Assembly: GCA_964415865.1 (NCBI GenBank)
Contig: CAYQBY010000001.1
Coordinates: 1-64,000, forward strand
DNA from: Thiopontia sp964415865
Lineage (GTDB): Bacteria; Pseudomonadota; Gammaproteobacteria; GCF-002020875
Direction: 5' to 3'
Length of the DNA: 64,000 nt
Within the stretch, counting starts at the first letter, position 1. Every line of letters begins with the position of its first letter. Position numbers and translations under genes: made by a program. Shown here in pieces: positions 50,444 to 59,540 of this stretch. A model generated the notes under the pieces. The model saw only the letters and a program-made list of their open reading frames with translations. It was not told where the DNA came from and did not search any database.

Positions 50444-50464
50444 GAATTGTTTCAGGGGGTGAAT

Positions 50465-51001
50465 ATGAGAAAAATCATAACTGTTTGTATGGCGCTACTA
50501 TTTACGGTGTCCAATGTTTATGCAGAGGGAAGCAGGATTGGGTTTGTAAATATCAATCTGTTGCTGCAAAAAGCACCTCAGGCACTGGAGGCAACTAAAC
50601 GGCTGGAAGAGGCGTTTGGTAACAGAAAGGCGGAGATTCTCGGTTTTCAGAAGAGCTGCAAGGAGATGGAAGGAGAGCTGGAGCGTGAGGAGGCTGCGCT
50701 CAGCAAACAGCAGAGACAGAGAAGACTTCTGAGGATCCGTTCATGTGGCAGTGAACTTAAATTGATGGATGAGGAGTATGGCGCGGATCTGCGCATAGCA
50801 CAGGCAGAGGAGTTACAAAAGTTACAAAAGCTTGTATTTAAAATGGTGGATCGGGTTGCAAAGGATGAGCAGTTTGATCTTGTGGTTAATGAGGCAGTGA
50901 TCTTTGCTTCACCTCGTGTTGATATATCACGTACCGTATTGAATGCCCTGAAGTCTATATCAGATGGTGGTAATGGCCTATCTGTGGAGTCTACAAAGTA
51001 A
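50465..51001 (+). CDS. skp: Periplasmic chaperone Skp (OmpH)
   Basis: Skp is a trimeric periplasmic chaperone for outer-membrane proteins in transit to BamA. The 178-residue precursor has a signal peptide cleaved after SNVYA, the RIGFVNINLLLQKAPQA start of the family, long charged helices (tentacles, near 50-130) and the returning KMVDRVAKDEQFDLVVNEAVIF segment. GGGGGTGA precedes the ATG; a TTG six codons earlier is rejected. Two cysteines in the tentacle region (in KSCKEME and RIRSCGSE) are unusual for a periplasmic chaperone and could form a disulfide. Confidence 0.92.
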   Translation: MRKIITVCMALLFTVSNVYAEGSRIGFVNINLLLQKAPQALEATKRLEEAFGNRKAEILGFQKSCKEMEGELEREEAALSKQQRQRRLLRIRSCGSELKLMDEEYGADLRIAQAEELQKLQKLVFKMVDRVAKDEQFDLVVNEAVIFASPRVDISRTVLNALKSISDGGNGLSVESTK

Positions 51002-51013
51002 CGGTATAGCTCT

Positions 51014-52072
51014 ATGAAAAAAACTCTGGGGGAAATTGCAGAGCTTATTGGGGCAGATATTGTTGGCGACCCTGATGTCATTATTGATGGGATTGCACCT
51101 TTGAGCAGTGCAAACGGTAATCAGATTTCATTTCTCTCCTCAGATAAGTTTCACTCTCAACTATCTTCAACACAGGCTGCTGCGGTTATTCTTGGTCGTG
51201 ATATAGAGGATCAGTTTGATGGAAATCAACTGTTGGTTGATGATCCATATCTTGGGTATGCAAAGGTTACATCTCTGCTCAATCCATTTATTTTCAGGAA
51301 GAAGGGTAGATCATCATCTTCCACTATTCATGCAACAGCATCTGTTGGAGACGGAGGGTGGATTGATCCGCAATGCGTGGTAATGGATGAGGTTGAGATT
51401 GGGGAATCTGTTTTTATTGGTGCAGGAACTGTTATTGGAACAGGGTGCAGAATTGGTAGAGGTAGCCGTTTGATGGCAAATGTCTCACTGATGACAGGCA
51501 CTGTGATCGGAGAGGACTGTATTATCCATCCAGGTGCAGTACTGGGGAGCGATGGTTTTGGTTTTGCCAATGAGCAAGGTAAATGGGTCAAAATTCCTCA
51601 ACTTGGAAGAGTGATTGTTGGGGACAGGGTTGAGATTGGCGCAAACAGCACTATCGATCGTGGAGCTCTGGAAGATACGGTTATTGAGAGTGGGGTCAAG
51701 ATCGATAATTTGGTCCATATTGCCCATAATGTGCGAATTGGTGAAGATAGTGCGATGGCTGCCATGGTTGGTATTGCAGGCAGTACAGCAATAGGATCCG
51801 GGTGTACATTTGGGGGGCAAGCTGGTGTGGTGGGGCATCTTGAGATTGTTGATGGCACACACTGTACAGCGAGAACATTGATTACCAGGTCAATAAGTGA
51901 ACCTGGTCTCTATTCATCGGCTACACCAGCAGACCCAAACCGAAAATGGCGTAGAAATATTGTGCAGTTCAGGAATCTGGATAAATCGATAAAAAAGTTA
52001 CGTGGCCTGGTTTCACAATTGAAGGAGCTGGAAAACAGAATTGAACTAATGGAAGAAGGAAAAGAGAAATGA
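51014..52072 (+). CDS. lpxD: UDP-3-O-acylglucosamine N-acyltransferase LpxD
   Basis: LpxD adds the second acyl chain in lipid A synthesis. The 352-residue protein has the N-terminal uridine-binding domain, a left-handed beta helix of hexapeptide repeats (near 100-300), catalytic His in LVHIAHNVRIGEDS near 236-249, and GFGFANEQGKWVKIPQLG near 180. A C-terminal helix with a coiled-coil look (LRGLVSQLKELENRIELMEE) follows. ATGA overlap with fabZ. Confidence 0.96.
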   Translation: MKKTLGEIAELIGADIVGDPDVIIDGIAPLSSANGNQISFLSSDKFHSQLSSTQAAAVILGRDIEDQFDGNQLLVDDPYLGYAKVTSLLNPFIFRKKGRSSSSTIHATASVGDGGWIDPQCVVMDEVEIGESVFIGAGTVIGTGCRIGRGSRLMANVSLMTGTVIGEDCIIHPGAVLGSDGFGFANEQGKWVKIPQLGRVIVGDRVEIGANSTIDRGALEDTVIESGVKIDNLVHIAHNVRIGEDSAMAAMVGIAGSTAIGSGCTFGGQAGVVGHLEIVDGTHCTARTLITRSISEPGLYSSATPADPNRKWRRNIVQFRNLDKSIKKLRGLVSQLKELENRIELMEEGKEK

Positions 52073-52518
52073 CTCAAATGGATATTAATGAGGTAATGAA
52101 GCATCTGCCGCATCGCTACCCTTTTCTACTGGTTGACAGGGTGCTTGAATTTGAAACAGGAAAGAGTCTTCGTGCAATAAAAAATGTAACCATCAATGAA
52201 CCATTCTTTCAGGGGCACTTTCCTCATGTTCCGGTAATGCCGGGCGTGTTGATTATGGAGGCACTGGCACAGGCAACGGGAATACTATCCTTTAAAACTA
52301 CGGGTAATCTCCCTACAGATAAGTCACTCTACTATTTTGTGGGAATAGACAAGGCACGTTTTCGCAAACCGGTAGAGCCTGGTGATCAATTGATTCTTGA
52401 GGTTGAGCTGGAACGCAGAATTCGTGATATATGGAAATTCAAGGGAACTGCCAGTGTAAATGGTGAAGTGGTAGCCAGCGCCAATCTGATGTGTGCAGAG
52501 AAAGAACTGGAGTCGTGA
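52069..52518 (+). CDS. fabZ: 3-hydroxyacyl-ACP dehydratase FabZ
   Basis: FabZ dehydrates 3-hydroxyacyl-ACP in fatty acid elongation, competing with LpxA for hydroxymyristoyl-ACP. The 149-residue hot-dog protein has LPHRYPFLLVDRV near 11-23, catalytic His and Glu in FFQGHFPHVPVMPGVLIMEALAQ near 46-68, and KARFRKPVEPGDQL near 94. Its stop is overlapped by the lpxA GTG (GTGA). Confidence 0.97.
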   Translation: MTQMDINEVMKHLPHRYPFLLVDRVLEFETGKSLRAIKNVTINEPFFQGHFPHVPVMPGVLIMEALAQATGILSFKTTGNLPTDKSLYYFVGIDKARFRKPVEPGDQLILEVELERRIRDIWKFKGTASVNGEVVASANLMCAEKELES

Positions 52519-53294
52519 TTCACCCAACGGCGATAATAGATGAATCAGCAACAGTTGCTGCTGGAGTGGAGATTGGCCCATACTCAATCATAGGTGCTGA
52601 TGTGAAAATTGGCAGTGGAACCAGGGTTGAGTCTCATGTGGTAATCAAGGGACCTACAACTATAGGTGAGAACAACCACTTTTTTCAATTCTCTTCCATT
52701 GGTGAGGATCCGCAGGATCTGAAGTATCATGGTGAGCCTACCCTGTTAGAGATAGGTGATAACAATACATTTCGTGAGTGCTGTACAGTAAATCGTGGAA
52801 CGGTTGGAGGTGGTGGGGTAACCAGGATTGGAGATCATAATCTGATCATGGCATACGTACATATTGCCCATGACTGTATTATCAATAATCATGTAATCCT
52901 GGTGAATAATGCATCATTGGCCGGACATGTTGTTGTCCATGACCATGTGATTCTTGGCGGATTCACCTTGGTCAGCCAATTTATTACTATCGGTTCATAC
53001 GCCTTTTCCACCATGGGAAGTGCAATTAACAAGAATATCCCACCATACATTCTGGTGTCTGGGAATCTGGCCAGGCCTGTTAGTCTTAATCTTGTTGGGC
53101 TTAAAAGAAAAGGGTTTGATGGTGAGTCACGCAAGGCTATAAAGCAGGCCTTCAAGAAAATGTTTCACTCGCATGACTCTCTTCCAGAGGTAATAAAGGA
53201 GGTTGCTGAATTATCTAAACAACATCCTGAATTAGCAATATTTTACGACTTCATTAAAGAGCATAGCGAGAGCAAGAATGGCGTGATTCGCTAA
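52515..53294 (+). CDS. lpxA: UDP-N-acetylglucosamine acyltransferase LpxA
   Basis: LpxA starts lipid A synthesis by acylating UDP-GlcNAc. The 259-residue beta-helix protein begins IHPTAIIDESATVAAGVEIG, with the catalytic His in MAYVHIAHDCIINNHVIL near 114-131 and the NLVGLKRKGFDGESRKAIKQAF C-terminal helical region. The frame is open eight codons further, but the GTG at 52515 overlapping the fabZ stop gives the exact family N-terminus. Confidence 0.96.
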   Translation: MIHPTAIIDESATVAAGVEIGPYSIIGADVKIGSGTRVESHVVIKGPTTIGENNHFFQFSSIGEDPQDLKYHGEPTLLEIGDNNTFRECCTVNRGTVGGGGVTRIGDHNLIMAYVHIAHDCIINNHVILVNNASLAGHVVVHDHVILGGFTLVSQFITIGSYAFSTMGSAINKNIPPYILVSGNLARPVSLNLVGLKRKGFDGESRKAIKQAFKKMFHSHDSLPEVIKEVAELSKQHPELAIFYDFIKEHSESKNGVIR

Positions 53295-54433
53295 TGACCG
53301 CATACCGCATTATGATGGTTGCAGGGGAGCCATCAGGTGATCTTCATGCAGCACGTTTGTTGCGACAACTAAATCGACGAGAGTCTACTTTTCACTATTA
53401 TGGAATTGGTGGAAAGCGGATGCAGCAACAGGGTTTTGATGCGGTTGTCGGGATTGAGCAGATGGCGGTCATGGGGTTGGTAGAGATATTACGCCACTTT
53501 CCATATATCTATGGGGTGCTTGGAAAGATGCGTGCCCTGTTGAAAACAGACCCACCTGATCTATTGATTCTGGTCGACTATCCTGGTTTCAATCTGTTGT
53601 TGGCAAAGAGCGCCAAAAAACTGGGAATAAAGGTGCTCTATTACATAAGTCCGAAAATCTGGGTATGGAGAGCAGGTAGAGTTAAAAAAATTGCTCGAAG
53701 AGTAGATAGAATGGCTCTGATCTTTCCTTTTGAACTGCCCTATTACGAAAGAGCAGGAGTGGATGCGACCTATGTTGGCCATCCGCTGGTTGGTAAGGTA
53801 AGTATAAGCAATAGTGTTGAAGAGGCACGGTTGAAGGTTGGGCTTGATCCTGAAACAAGAACTGTTGGGCTGTTCCCCGGTAGTCGTCAAGGGGAGGTTC
53901 AGCAATTGTTGCCCGAGTTGCTGAAGACAGCACAAGAGATGTATCTGCACAATAGAGATATCCAGTTTGTGATTTCTCAGGCCTCAGAGTTGCCGTCATC
54001 ACTATTCTCCGAGACTGAATTACTAGAGGAAATTCCTCTAACCATAGTGAAGGGTGATGTGCATACTGTGATTCGTAGTTGTGATGCCATTGTCACAGCA
54101 TCGGGAACAGTAACCCTGGAAATGGCTCTGCTTGAGGTTCCGATGGTCGTAATTTATCGTGTCTCACCAGTTAGTTACTGGTTGTTAACTCATCTTATCA
54201 AGACAGAATATATATCACTGGTAAACATTGTGGCAGAACGAGAGGTAGTTCCGGAGTTACTTCAGGAGACAGCATCTGCACACTCCATTACTCCTAACCT
54301 TTTAGCCATGCTAGATGACCAGGAAAAGAGAGAGAAGGTGGTAAGTGGACTGAGGGATGTAAAGAGTCGTTTGGGCAATGGTGATTCAGCTGACAAACTG
54401 GCAGATATGGTTGAGGAGATGCTGCATGAGTAA
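53294..54433 (+). CDS. lpxB: Lipid A disaccharide synthase LpxB
   Basis: LpxB joins UDP-2,3-diacylglucosamine and lipid X. The 379-residue GT19 enzyme has VAGEPSGDLHAARLLRQL near 9-26, GGKRMQQQGFD, PDLLILVDYPGFNLLLAK near 89-106, YYISPKIWVWRAGRVKKI near 116-133, the LFPGSRQGEV nucleotide loop near 193 and the C-terminal VTASGTVTLEMALLEVPMVV near 269. It overlaps lpxA by one base and rnhB by eight. Confidence 0.96.
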   Translation: MTAYRIMMVAGEPSGDLHAARLLRQLNRRESTFHYYGIGGKRMQQQGFDAVVGIEQMAVMGLVEILRHFPYIYGVLGKMRALLKTDPPDLLILVDYPGFNLLLAKSAKKLGIKVLYYISPKIWVWRAGRVKKIARRVDRMALIFPFELPYYERAGVDATYVGHPLVGKVSISNSVEEARLKVGLDPETRTVGLFPGSRQGEVQQLLPELLKTAQEMYLHNRDIQFVISQASELPSSLFSETELLEEIPLTIVKGDVHTVIRSCDAIVTASGTVTLEMALLEVPMVVIYRVSPVSYWLLTHLIKTEYISLVNIVAEREVVPELLQETASAHSITPNLLAMLDDQEKREKVVSGLRDVKSRLGNGDSADKLADMVEEMLHE

Positions 54434-55010
54434 CAGTGATGCAGAATTGGTTGCAGGGGTTGATGAGGTGGGGAGAGGACCTCTGGCGGGCCCTGTGGTT
54501 GCTGCAGCTGTCGTATTACAGCAGGGGCATGGAATCAGAGGCCTTGCAGACTCAAAAAAACTGACTCCAAAGCGGAGAGAGGAGCTCTCTGAACAGATTA
54601 TGGAGTGTGCCGTCAGCTGGTCGATCGCAGAGGCTAGCAGAGAGGAGATTGATCAAATCAATATTCTTCATGCATCTCTGTTGGCTATGAGACGTGCTGT
54701 CGAGAATCTGCAGTGCGATCTCTCCCTGGTGTTGGTTGATGGAAATCGTATTCCTCAAGGGTTAACCATGGACGCAGAGGCAATTGTTGGAGGGGATGCC
54801 AAGGTTGAGTCAATTAGTGCAGCCTCCATTCTGGCAAAAGTGGCACGAGATCGAATGATGGTGGAGCTACACCAATATCATCCCCAATATGGTTTCGATC
54901 GTCACAAGGGTTATCCAACAAAACAGCATCTTGAGGCCCTGAATCAGTATGGGGTACTGGATCAGCACCGCCGCTCTTTTGCACCAGTCAGAAAGGTGAT
55001 GGGTCTGTAG
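54426..55010 (+). CDS. rnhB: Ribonuclease HII RnhB
   Basis: RNase HII removes ribonucleotides from DNA duplexes. The 194-residue protein has AGVDEVGRGPLAGPVVAAAV near 9-28 (catalytic Asp-Glu), DSKKLTPKRREEL near 43 and the third Asp in LVLVDGNRIP near 101. The ATG lies 8 bp before the lpxB stop (ATGAGTAA); sixteen in-frame upstream codons lie inside lpxB and are excluded. Confidence 0.96.
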   Translation: MSNSDAELVAGVDEVGRGPLAGPVVAAAVVLQQGHGIRGLADSKKLTPKRREELSEQIMECAVSWSIAEASREEIDQINILHASLLAMRRAVENLQCDLSLVLVDGNRIPQGLTMDAEAIVGGDAKVESISAASILAKVARDRMMVELHQYHPQYGFDRHKGYPTKQHLEALNQYGVLDQHRRSFAPVRKVMGL

Positions 55011-58000
55011 ATGTCATTTGTTCACCTGCGACTACATTCAGAGTACTCCATGGAGAATGGGCTTATCCGTATAGCTCCGTTGATGGAGGAGCTAAAGATT
55101 GGGGGGATGAGTGCTGTTGCAGTAACAGATCTGGGCAATATGTTTGCTACTGTAAAATTTTATCAGGCAGCAGTTGCAGCAGGGATTAAACCAATCATCG
55201 GGGCTGAGGTCAGGGTACGTCCTCTTGCGGAAGGTGGGGTAGAGTCGCGTCTTGTACTGTTGGCACAAGATAATCGTGGCTTCAAAAACCTTAAGACATT
55301 GATCTCTAAATCATACCTTGAGGGGCAGCATAGGGGAGTTCCTCAACTGGAGAGGACGTGGTTTGAAGGATGTACGGATGGGATGATTGCCCTTTCTGGT
55401 GGTCGTGGTGGAGATGTGGGGCAGGCATTGTTAGCCAAGGAAGAGGATGAGGCTGTTGGTCATCTGCAGCTGTGGATGTCCCTGTTTCCAGGCCGATACT
55501 ATCTGGAGCTGCAGAGAACAGCACGTAGTGGAGATGAAAACTGGAACCATGCAGCGATCACATTAGCAGAAAAATTTGAGTTACCTGTAGTAGCGACCAA
55601 TGATGTCCACTTTCTTAATAAAGAAGAGTTTGATGCCCATGAGGCACGAGTATGTATCCATGATGGACGGGTTCTTGATGACCCTCGTCGTCCCAAACAT
55701 TTTACAGTTGAACAATATCTTCGCTCAGCAGATGAGATGCAACAGCTGTTTGAGGATATCCCGGAAGCTATTGAAAATAGCATAGAGATATCTAAACGAT
55801 GTAACGTATCACTCTCGCTTGGCAATAACTATCTCCCCGATTTTCCAATCCCTGCAGGGTTGACCATCGAGCAATTCTTTCGGCAGGAGTCTGAGAAGGG
55901 GTTGGAGTGGAGACTTAAGCAGCTTTTCGATGAGCCATCGATTATTGAGAAACAGAGGTCCCTTTACGATGACCGGCTCAGAATCGAGCTGGATGTAATC
56001 AACGGGATGGGGTTTGCTGGTTATTTTCTGATTGTTGCTGACTTTATCCGCTGGACCAAGGAGCAGAATATTCCAGTGGGGCCTGGGCGTGGTTCTGGCG
56101 CTGGTTCCCTGGTGGCGTATGCACTGAAAATCACCGATCTCGATCCACTAAAGTATGAGTTGCTATTTGAGCGGTTCCTCAATCCTGAGCGGGTATCCAT
56201 GCCTGACTTTGATGTTGATTTCTGTATGGATAGAAGGGATGAGGTTATTCGTTATGTTGCCGATACCTATGGGCATGATCGAGTCTCTCAGATTATCACT
56301 TATGGACGGATGAACGCCAAGGCCGTCATAAGGGATGTTGGTCGTGTGCAGGGACATCCATACGGCATGGTTGATCGCATTGCCAAGCTGATTCCATTTG
56401 ATCTCAAGATGACGTTGGAGAAGGCGCTGAATGAATCAGAAGAGCTGAGAGAGCGTTATGAGAGTGATGATGATGTAAAAGAGTTGATTGATCTGGCTCA
56501 GTCTCTGGAAGGAGTTGCCAGAAATGCAGGAAAACATGCGGGTGGAGTGGTGATATCACCATCTGATATTAATGACTTTACCCCAGTCTATTGTGAAGAG
56601 AGCGGCTCAAGTCTGGTTACCCAATTTGACAAGGATGATGTAGAGGCTGTTGGATTAGTGAAGTTTGACTTCCTTGGACTGCGCACTCTCACCATTATTG
56701 ATTGGGCTGTAGAGATGATCAATCGACAGCGCAAGGGAGAGGGAGGGGAGCCACTGTTGATCGAAAAGATTGATATGGCAGATCAGGAAACCTTCAAGTT
56801 GCTACAGGCATGTCAGACTACAGCTGTTTTTCAGCTGGAATCATCTGGTATGAAGGAGTTGATTGGAAAGCTGCGTCCCGATAGCTTCGAGGATATTGTC
56901 GCCCTGGTTGCGCTTTATCGTCCTGGGCCGCTGGAGTCGGGAATGGTTGATAATTTCATTGATAGAAAACATGGGCGTGAGGTTGTCTCCTATCCAGATG
57001 CGAAATATCAGCATGATTCTCTAAAGACAATTCTGGAGCCAACCTACGGTGTCATTCTCTATCAAGAGCAGGTGATGCAGATTGCACAGGTCTTGGCCGG
57101 TTACTCCCTTGGTGGCGCAGATCTGCTGCGTAGGGCTATGGGGAAAAAGAAGCCAGAGGAGATGGCAAAGCAACGTTCGATCTTTGAGAGCGGTGCTGTT
57201 GCCAATGGAATTGACAGTAAACTGGCAATGAAGATTTTTGACCTGGTAGAAAAGTTTGCCGGGTACGGATTCAATAAATCACACTCCGCAGCATATGCCC
57301 TGATCTCATATCAGACTGCATGGCTGAAGGCGCACTATTCCGCCCCTTTTATGGCGGCAGTGCTCTCTGCGGATATGGATAACACAGACAAGGTGGTGAC
57401 TCTGATAGAGGAGTGCCGTGTTATGCATTTGGATGTCCATTCACCTGACATCAATCGTAGTCACTTTCGATTCACAGTCTTTGACCATAAGGATGTGGTG
57501 TATGGCTTGGGTGCTATCAAAGGGGTTGGAGAGGCCGCAATTGAGGGGATTATTGAGGAGCGTGAGAGTAGCGGTGATTATGTTGACCTATTCGATTTTT
57601 GTCGTCGTGTCGATCTTCGCAAGGCCAACAAGCGGGTGCTGGAATCATTAATTCGTGCTGGTGCATTTGATGAGGTTGTACCGCAGGTCGCAAGCATGGA
57701 GATATGGGACGGTCGTTCCACTCTGATGAATAGCTTGCCAGATGCAATGAAGGCAGCCGAACAACATGTTCGTGACCAGGAGCGTGGACAGTGGGATCTA
57801 TTTGGCGAGCAAGAGGATAGTAGCAATGGTGTCGATATAACCTATAACAAGGCTGCACCATGGTCAGAGAATGACAGATTAATTGGAGAGAGAGACACGC
57901 TTGGGCTGTACCTTACGGGTCATCCTATTGAACAGCATGAGGATGAGTTAGGCCACATGATCACTCAGAGCATTAGTGAGCTAGTATCAGATCGTGATAA

Positions 58001-58508
58001 ACAGGTTACCTTGGCAGGATTGATGATCTCCATGCGTGTGGTAAAGACCAGAACAGGAAAATCACTGGCAATTCTGGTGCTGGATGACAGAACTGGCAGG
58101 ATTGAGATGACGCTTTTTGATGAATCATATGAAAAATATAGACACTTTCTGGAGAAGGATGCCATTCTTGTTGTTAGAGGAACAGTGACTGAGGATGACT
58201 ATAGTGGTGGGCTGAGAATGAATGCCGAGGAGCTTTGGAGTCTTGACAGTGCTCGAGCCAACTACATGAAGAGGTTGATTATTCATCTGGATAAAGGCCA
58301 ACTGGTTGGGAGTCCAGCAGATTATCTGGCCGGCATGCTGAAGCCATTTTGTGAGGGAAACTGCCCAGTGCAGATCCATTACCAGCAACCACAGGCGACC
58401 GTAAAGATGGATCTTGGTGCTGAATGGAATGTGCAGCCAAGTGAATCCCTCTTTCATCGTCTCAGAGAGCATCTGGGTCAAGATAGTGTTGTGCCTGATT
58501 ACGGGTAG
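55011..58508 (+). CDS. dnaE: DNA polymerase III alpha subunit DnaE
   Basis: DnaE is the replicative polymerase. The 1165 residues match proteobacterial DnaE1. The PHP domain opens the protein (FVHLRLHSEYSMENGLIRI), the polymerase core has VGPGRGSGAGSLVAYALKI near 357-375 and the catalytic aspartates in MPDFDVDFCMDRRDEV near 396-411, followed by FNKSHSAAYALISYQTAWLK near 757, the helix-hairpin-helix region, and the OB fold (VTLAGLMISMRVVKTRTGK near 1001). The ATG follows the rnhB stop with no gap. Confidence 0.97.
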   Translation: MSFVHLRLHSEYSMENGLIRIAPLMEELKIGGMSAVAVTDLGNMFATVKFYQAAVAAGIKPIIGAEVRVRPLAEGGVESRLVLLAQDNRGFKNLKTLISKSYLEGQHRGVPQLERTWFEGCTDGMIALSGGRGGDVGQALLAKEEDEAVGHLQLWMSLFPGRYYLELQRTARSGDENWNHAAITLAEKFELPVVATNDVHFLNKEEFDAHEARVCIHDGRVLDDPRRPKHFTVEQYLRSADEMQQLFEDIPEAIENSIEISKRCNVSLSLGNNYLPDFPIPAGLTIEQFFRQESEKGLEWRLKQLFDEPSIIEKQRSLYDDRLRIELDVINGMGFAGYFLIVADFIRWTKEQNIPVGPGRGSGAGSLVAYALKITDLDPLKYELLFERFLNPERVSMPDFDVDFCMDRRDEVIRYVADTYGHDRVSQIITYGRMNAKAVIRDVGRVQGHPYGMVDRIAKLIPFDLKMTLEKALNESEELRERYESDDDVKELIDLAQSLEGVARNAGKHAGGVVISPSDINDFTPVYCEESGSSLVTQFDKDDVEAVGLVKFDFLGLRTLTIIDWAVEMINRQRKGEGGEPLLIEKIDMADQETFKLLQACQTTAVFQLESSGMKELIGKLRPDSFEDIVALVALYRPGPLESGMVDNFIDRKHGREVVSYPDAKYQHDSLKTILEPTYGVILYQEQVMQIAQVLAGYSLGGADLLRRAMGKKKPEEMAKQRSIFESGAVANGIDSKLAMKIFDLVEKFAGYGFNKSHSAAYALISYQTAWLKAHYSAPFMAAVLSADMDNTDKVVTLIEECRVMHLDVHSPDINRSHFRFTVFDHKDVVYGLGAIKGVGEAAIEGIIEERESSGDYVDLFDFCRRVDLRKANKRVLESLIRAGAFDEVVPQVASMEIWDGRSTLMNSLPDAMKAAEQHVRDQERGQWDLFGEQEDSSNGVDITYNKAAPWSENDRLIGERDTLGLYLTGHPIEQHEDELGHMITQSISELVSDRDKQVTLAGLMISMRVVKTRTGKSLAILVLDDRTGRIEMTLFDESYEKYRHFLEKDAILVVRGTVTEDDYSGGLRMNAEELWSLDSARANYMKRLIIHLDKGQLVGSPADYLAGMLKPFCEGNCPVQIHYQQPQATVKMDLGAEWNVQPSESLFHRLREHLGQDSVVPDYG

Positions 58509-58528
58509 GGAATCTGTTTTTTTTGCGG

Positions 58529-58534
58529 TATAGT
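58529..58534 (+). promoter_or_regulatory. Possible -10 element of accA
   Basis: TATAGT lies 46 bp before the accA ATG, after a run of eight T that might end dnaE read-through without a stem. No good -35 is seen at 16-18 bp. Confidence 0.35.
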
Positions 58535-58580
58535 ACGACTCAAGACAACAAACTGATTAGTAGAATACAGTCATTAAACT

Positions 58581-59540
58581 ATGAATCTTAATTTTCTGGA
58601 ATTTGAGCAGCCCATTGCGGAGCTGGAGGCAAAAATTGAAGAGCTTCGCTATGTTGGTGATGATAGTGATCTGAATATCAGTGACGAGATTTCCAAGCTG
58701 GAGGAGAAAAGCAGAGAGTTGACGAGCTCTATTTTCTCATCTTTGAGTTCGTGGCAAATATCTCAGCTGGCAAGGCATCCGCAGCGTCCCTATACGTTGG
58801 ATTACATAGAAACCATATTGACTGATTTTCAGGAGCTGCATGGTGATCGTGCCTATGCTGATGATGCGGCTCTGGTCTGTGGGATGGCACGCCTGGAAGG
58901 GCATCCTGTTATGGTTATTGGGCATCAGAAGGGTAGAGATACCAAGGAAAAGGTCAGACGTAATTTTGGAATGCCGCGCCCAGAGGGGTACAGAAAGGCG
59001 TTACGGGTAATGCGTATGGCAGAGCGTTTTGGTCTTCCTGTCATCACATTTATTGACACCCCTGGAGCCTACCCTGGAATGGGTGCAGAAGAGCGTGGAC
59101 AGAGTGAGGCCATTGCAAAGAACCTGTTTGCTATGGCACGTTTGCGTACTCCGATTATCTGCACTGTAATTGGTGAGGGTGGATCTGGCGGTGCATTGGC
59201 TGTTGGGGTCGGTGATCGAGTCAATATGATGTCCTATAGTACCTACTCTGTTATATCCCCAGAGGGATGTGCATCAATTCTCTGGAAGAGTGCAGAGAAG
59301 GCATCTGATGCAGCGGAAGCGATGGGGTTGACCGCTCCCCGGCTCAAGGAGTTGGGGTTGATAGACTCTATTATTGCGGAGCCATTAGGTGGGGCGCACA
59401 GAGATCCTGCGGATGCTGCCGCGGCGCTCAAAAAAGAGTTGCTACTTCAGTTGAATGCGCTGAAACAGATAGATGCTGATCAGTTGCTGGAGAATCGTTA
59501 TCAGCGTCTGATGAGTTATGGAAACTTCACATCCAGCTGA
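58581..59540 (+). CDS. accA: Acetyl-CoA carboxylase carboxyltransferase subunit alpha AccA
   Basis: AccA partners AccD (26.8 kb) to transfer carboxyl from biotin to acetyl-CoA. The 319-residue protein has the N-terminal coiled helix (IAELEAKIEELRYVGDDSDL), HPQRPYTLDYIETI near 75, GHQKGRDTKEKVRRNFGMPRP near 110-131, and the oxyanion region TFIDTPGAYPGMGAEERGQSEAI near 155 and IGEGGSGGALAVGVGDRV near 197. The coding end overlaps tilS by 23 bp, a long overlap. Confidence 0.97.
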   Translation: MNLNFLEFEQPIAELEAKIEELRYVGDDSDLNISDEISKLEEKSRELTSSIFSSLSSWQISQLARHPQRPYTLDYIETILTDFQELHGDRAYADDAALVCGMARLEGHPVMVIGHQKGRDTKEKVRRNFGMPRPEGYRKALRVMRMAERFGLPVITFIDTPGAYPGMGAEERGQSEAIAKNLFAMARLRTPIICTVIGEGGSGGALAVGVGDRVNMMSYSTYSVISPEGCASILWKSAEKASDAAEAMGLTAPRLKELGLIDSIIAEPLGGAHRDPADAAAALKKELLLQLNALKQIDADQLLENRYQRLMSYGNFTSS

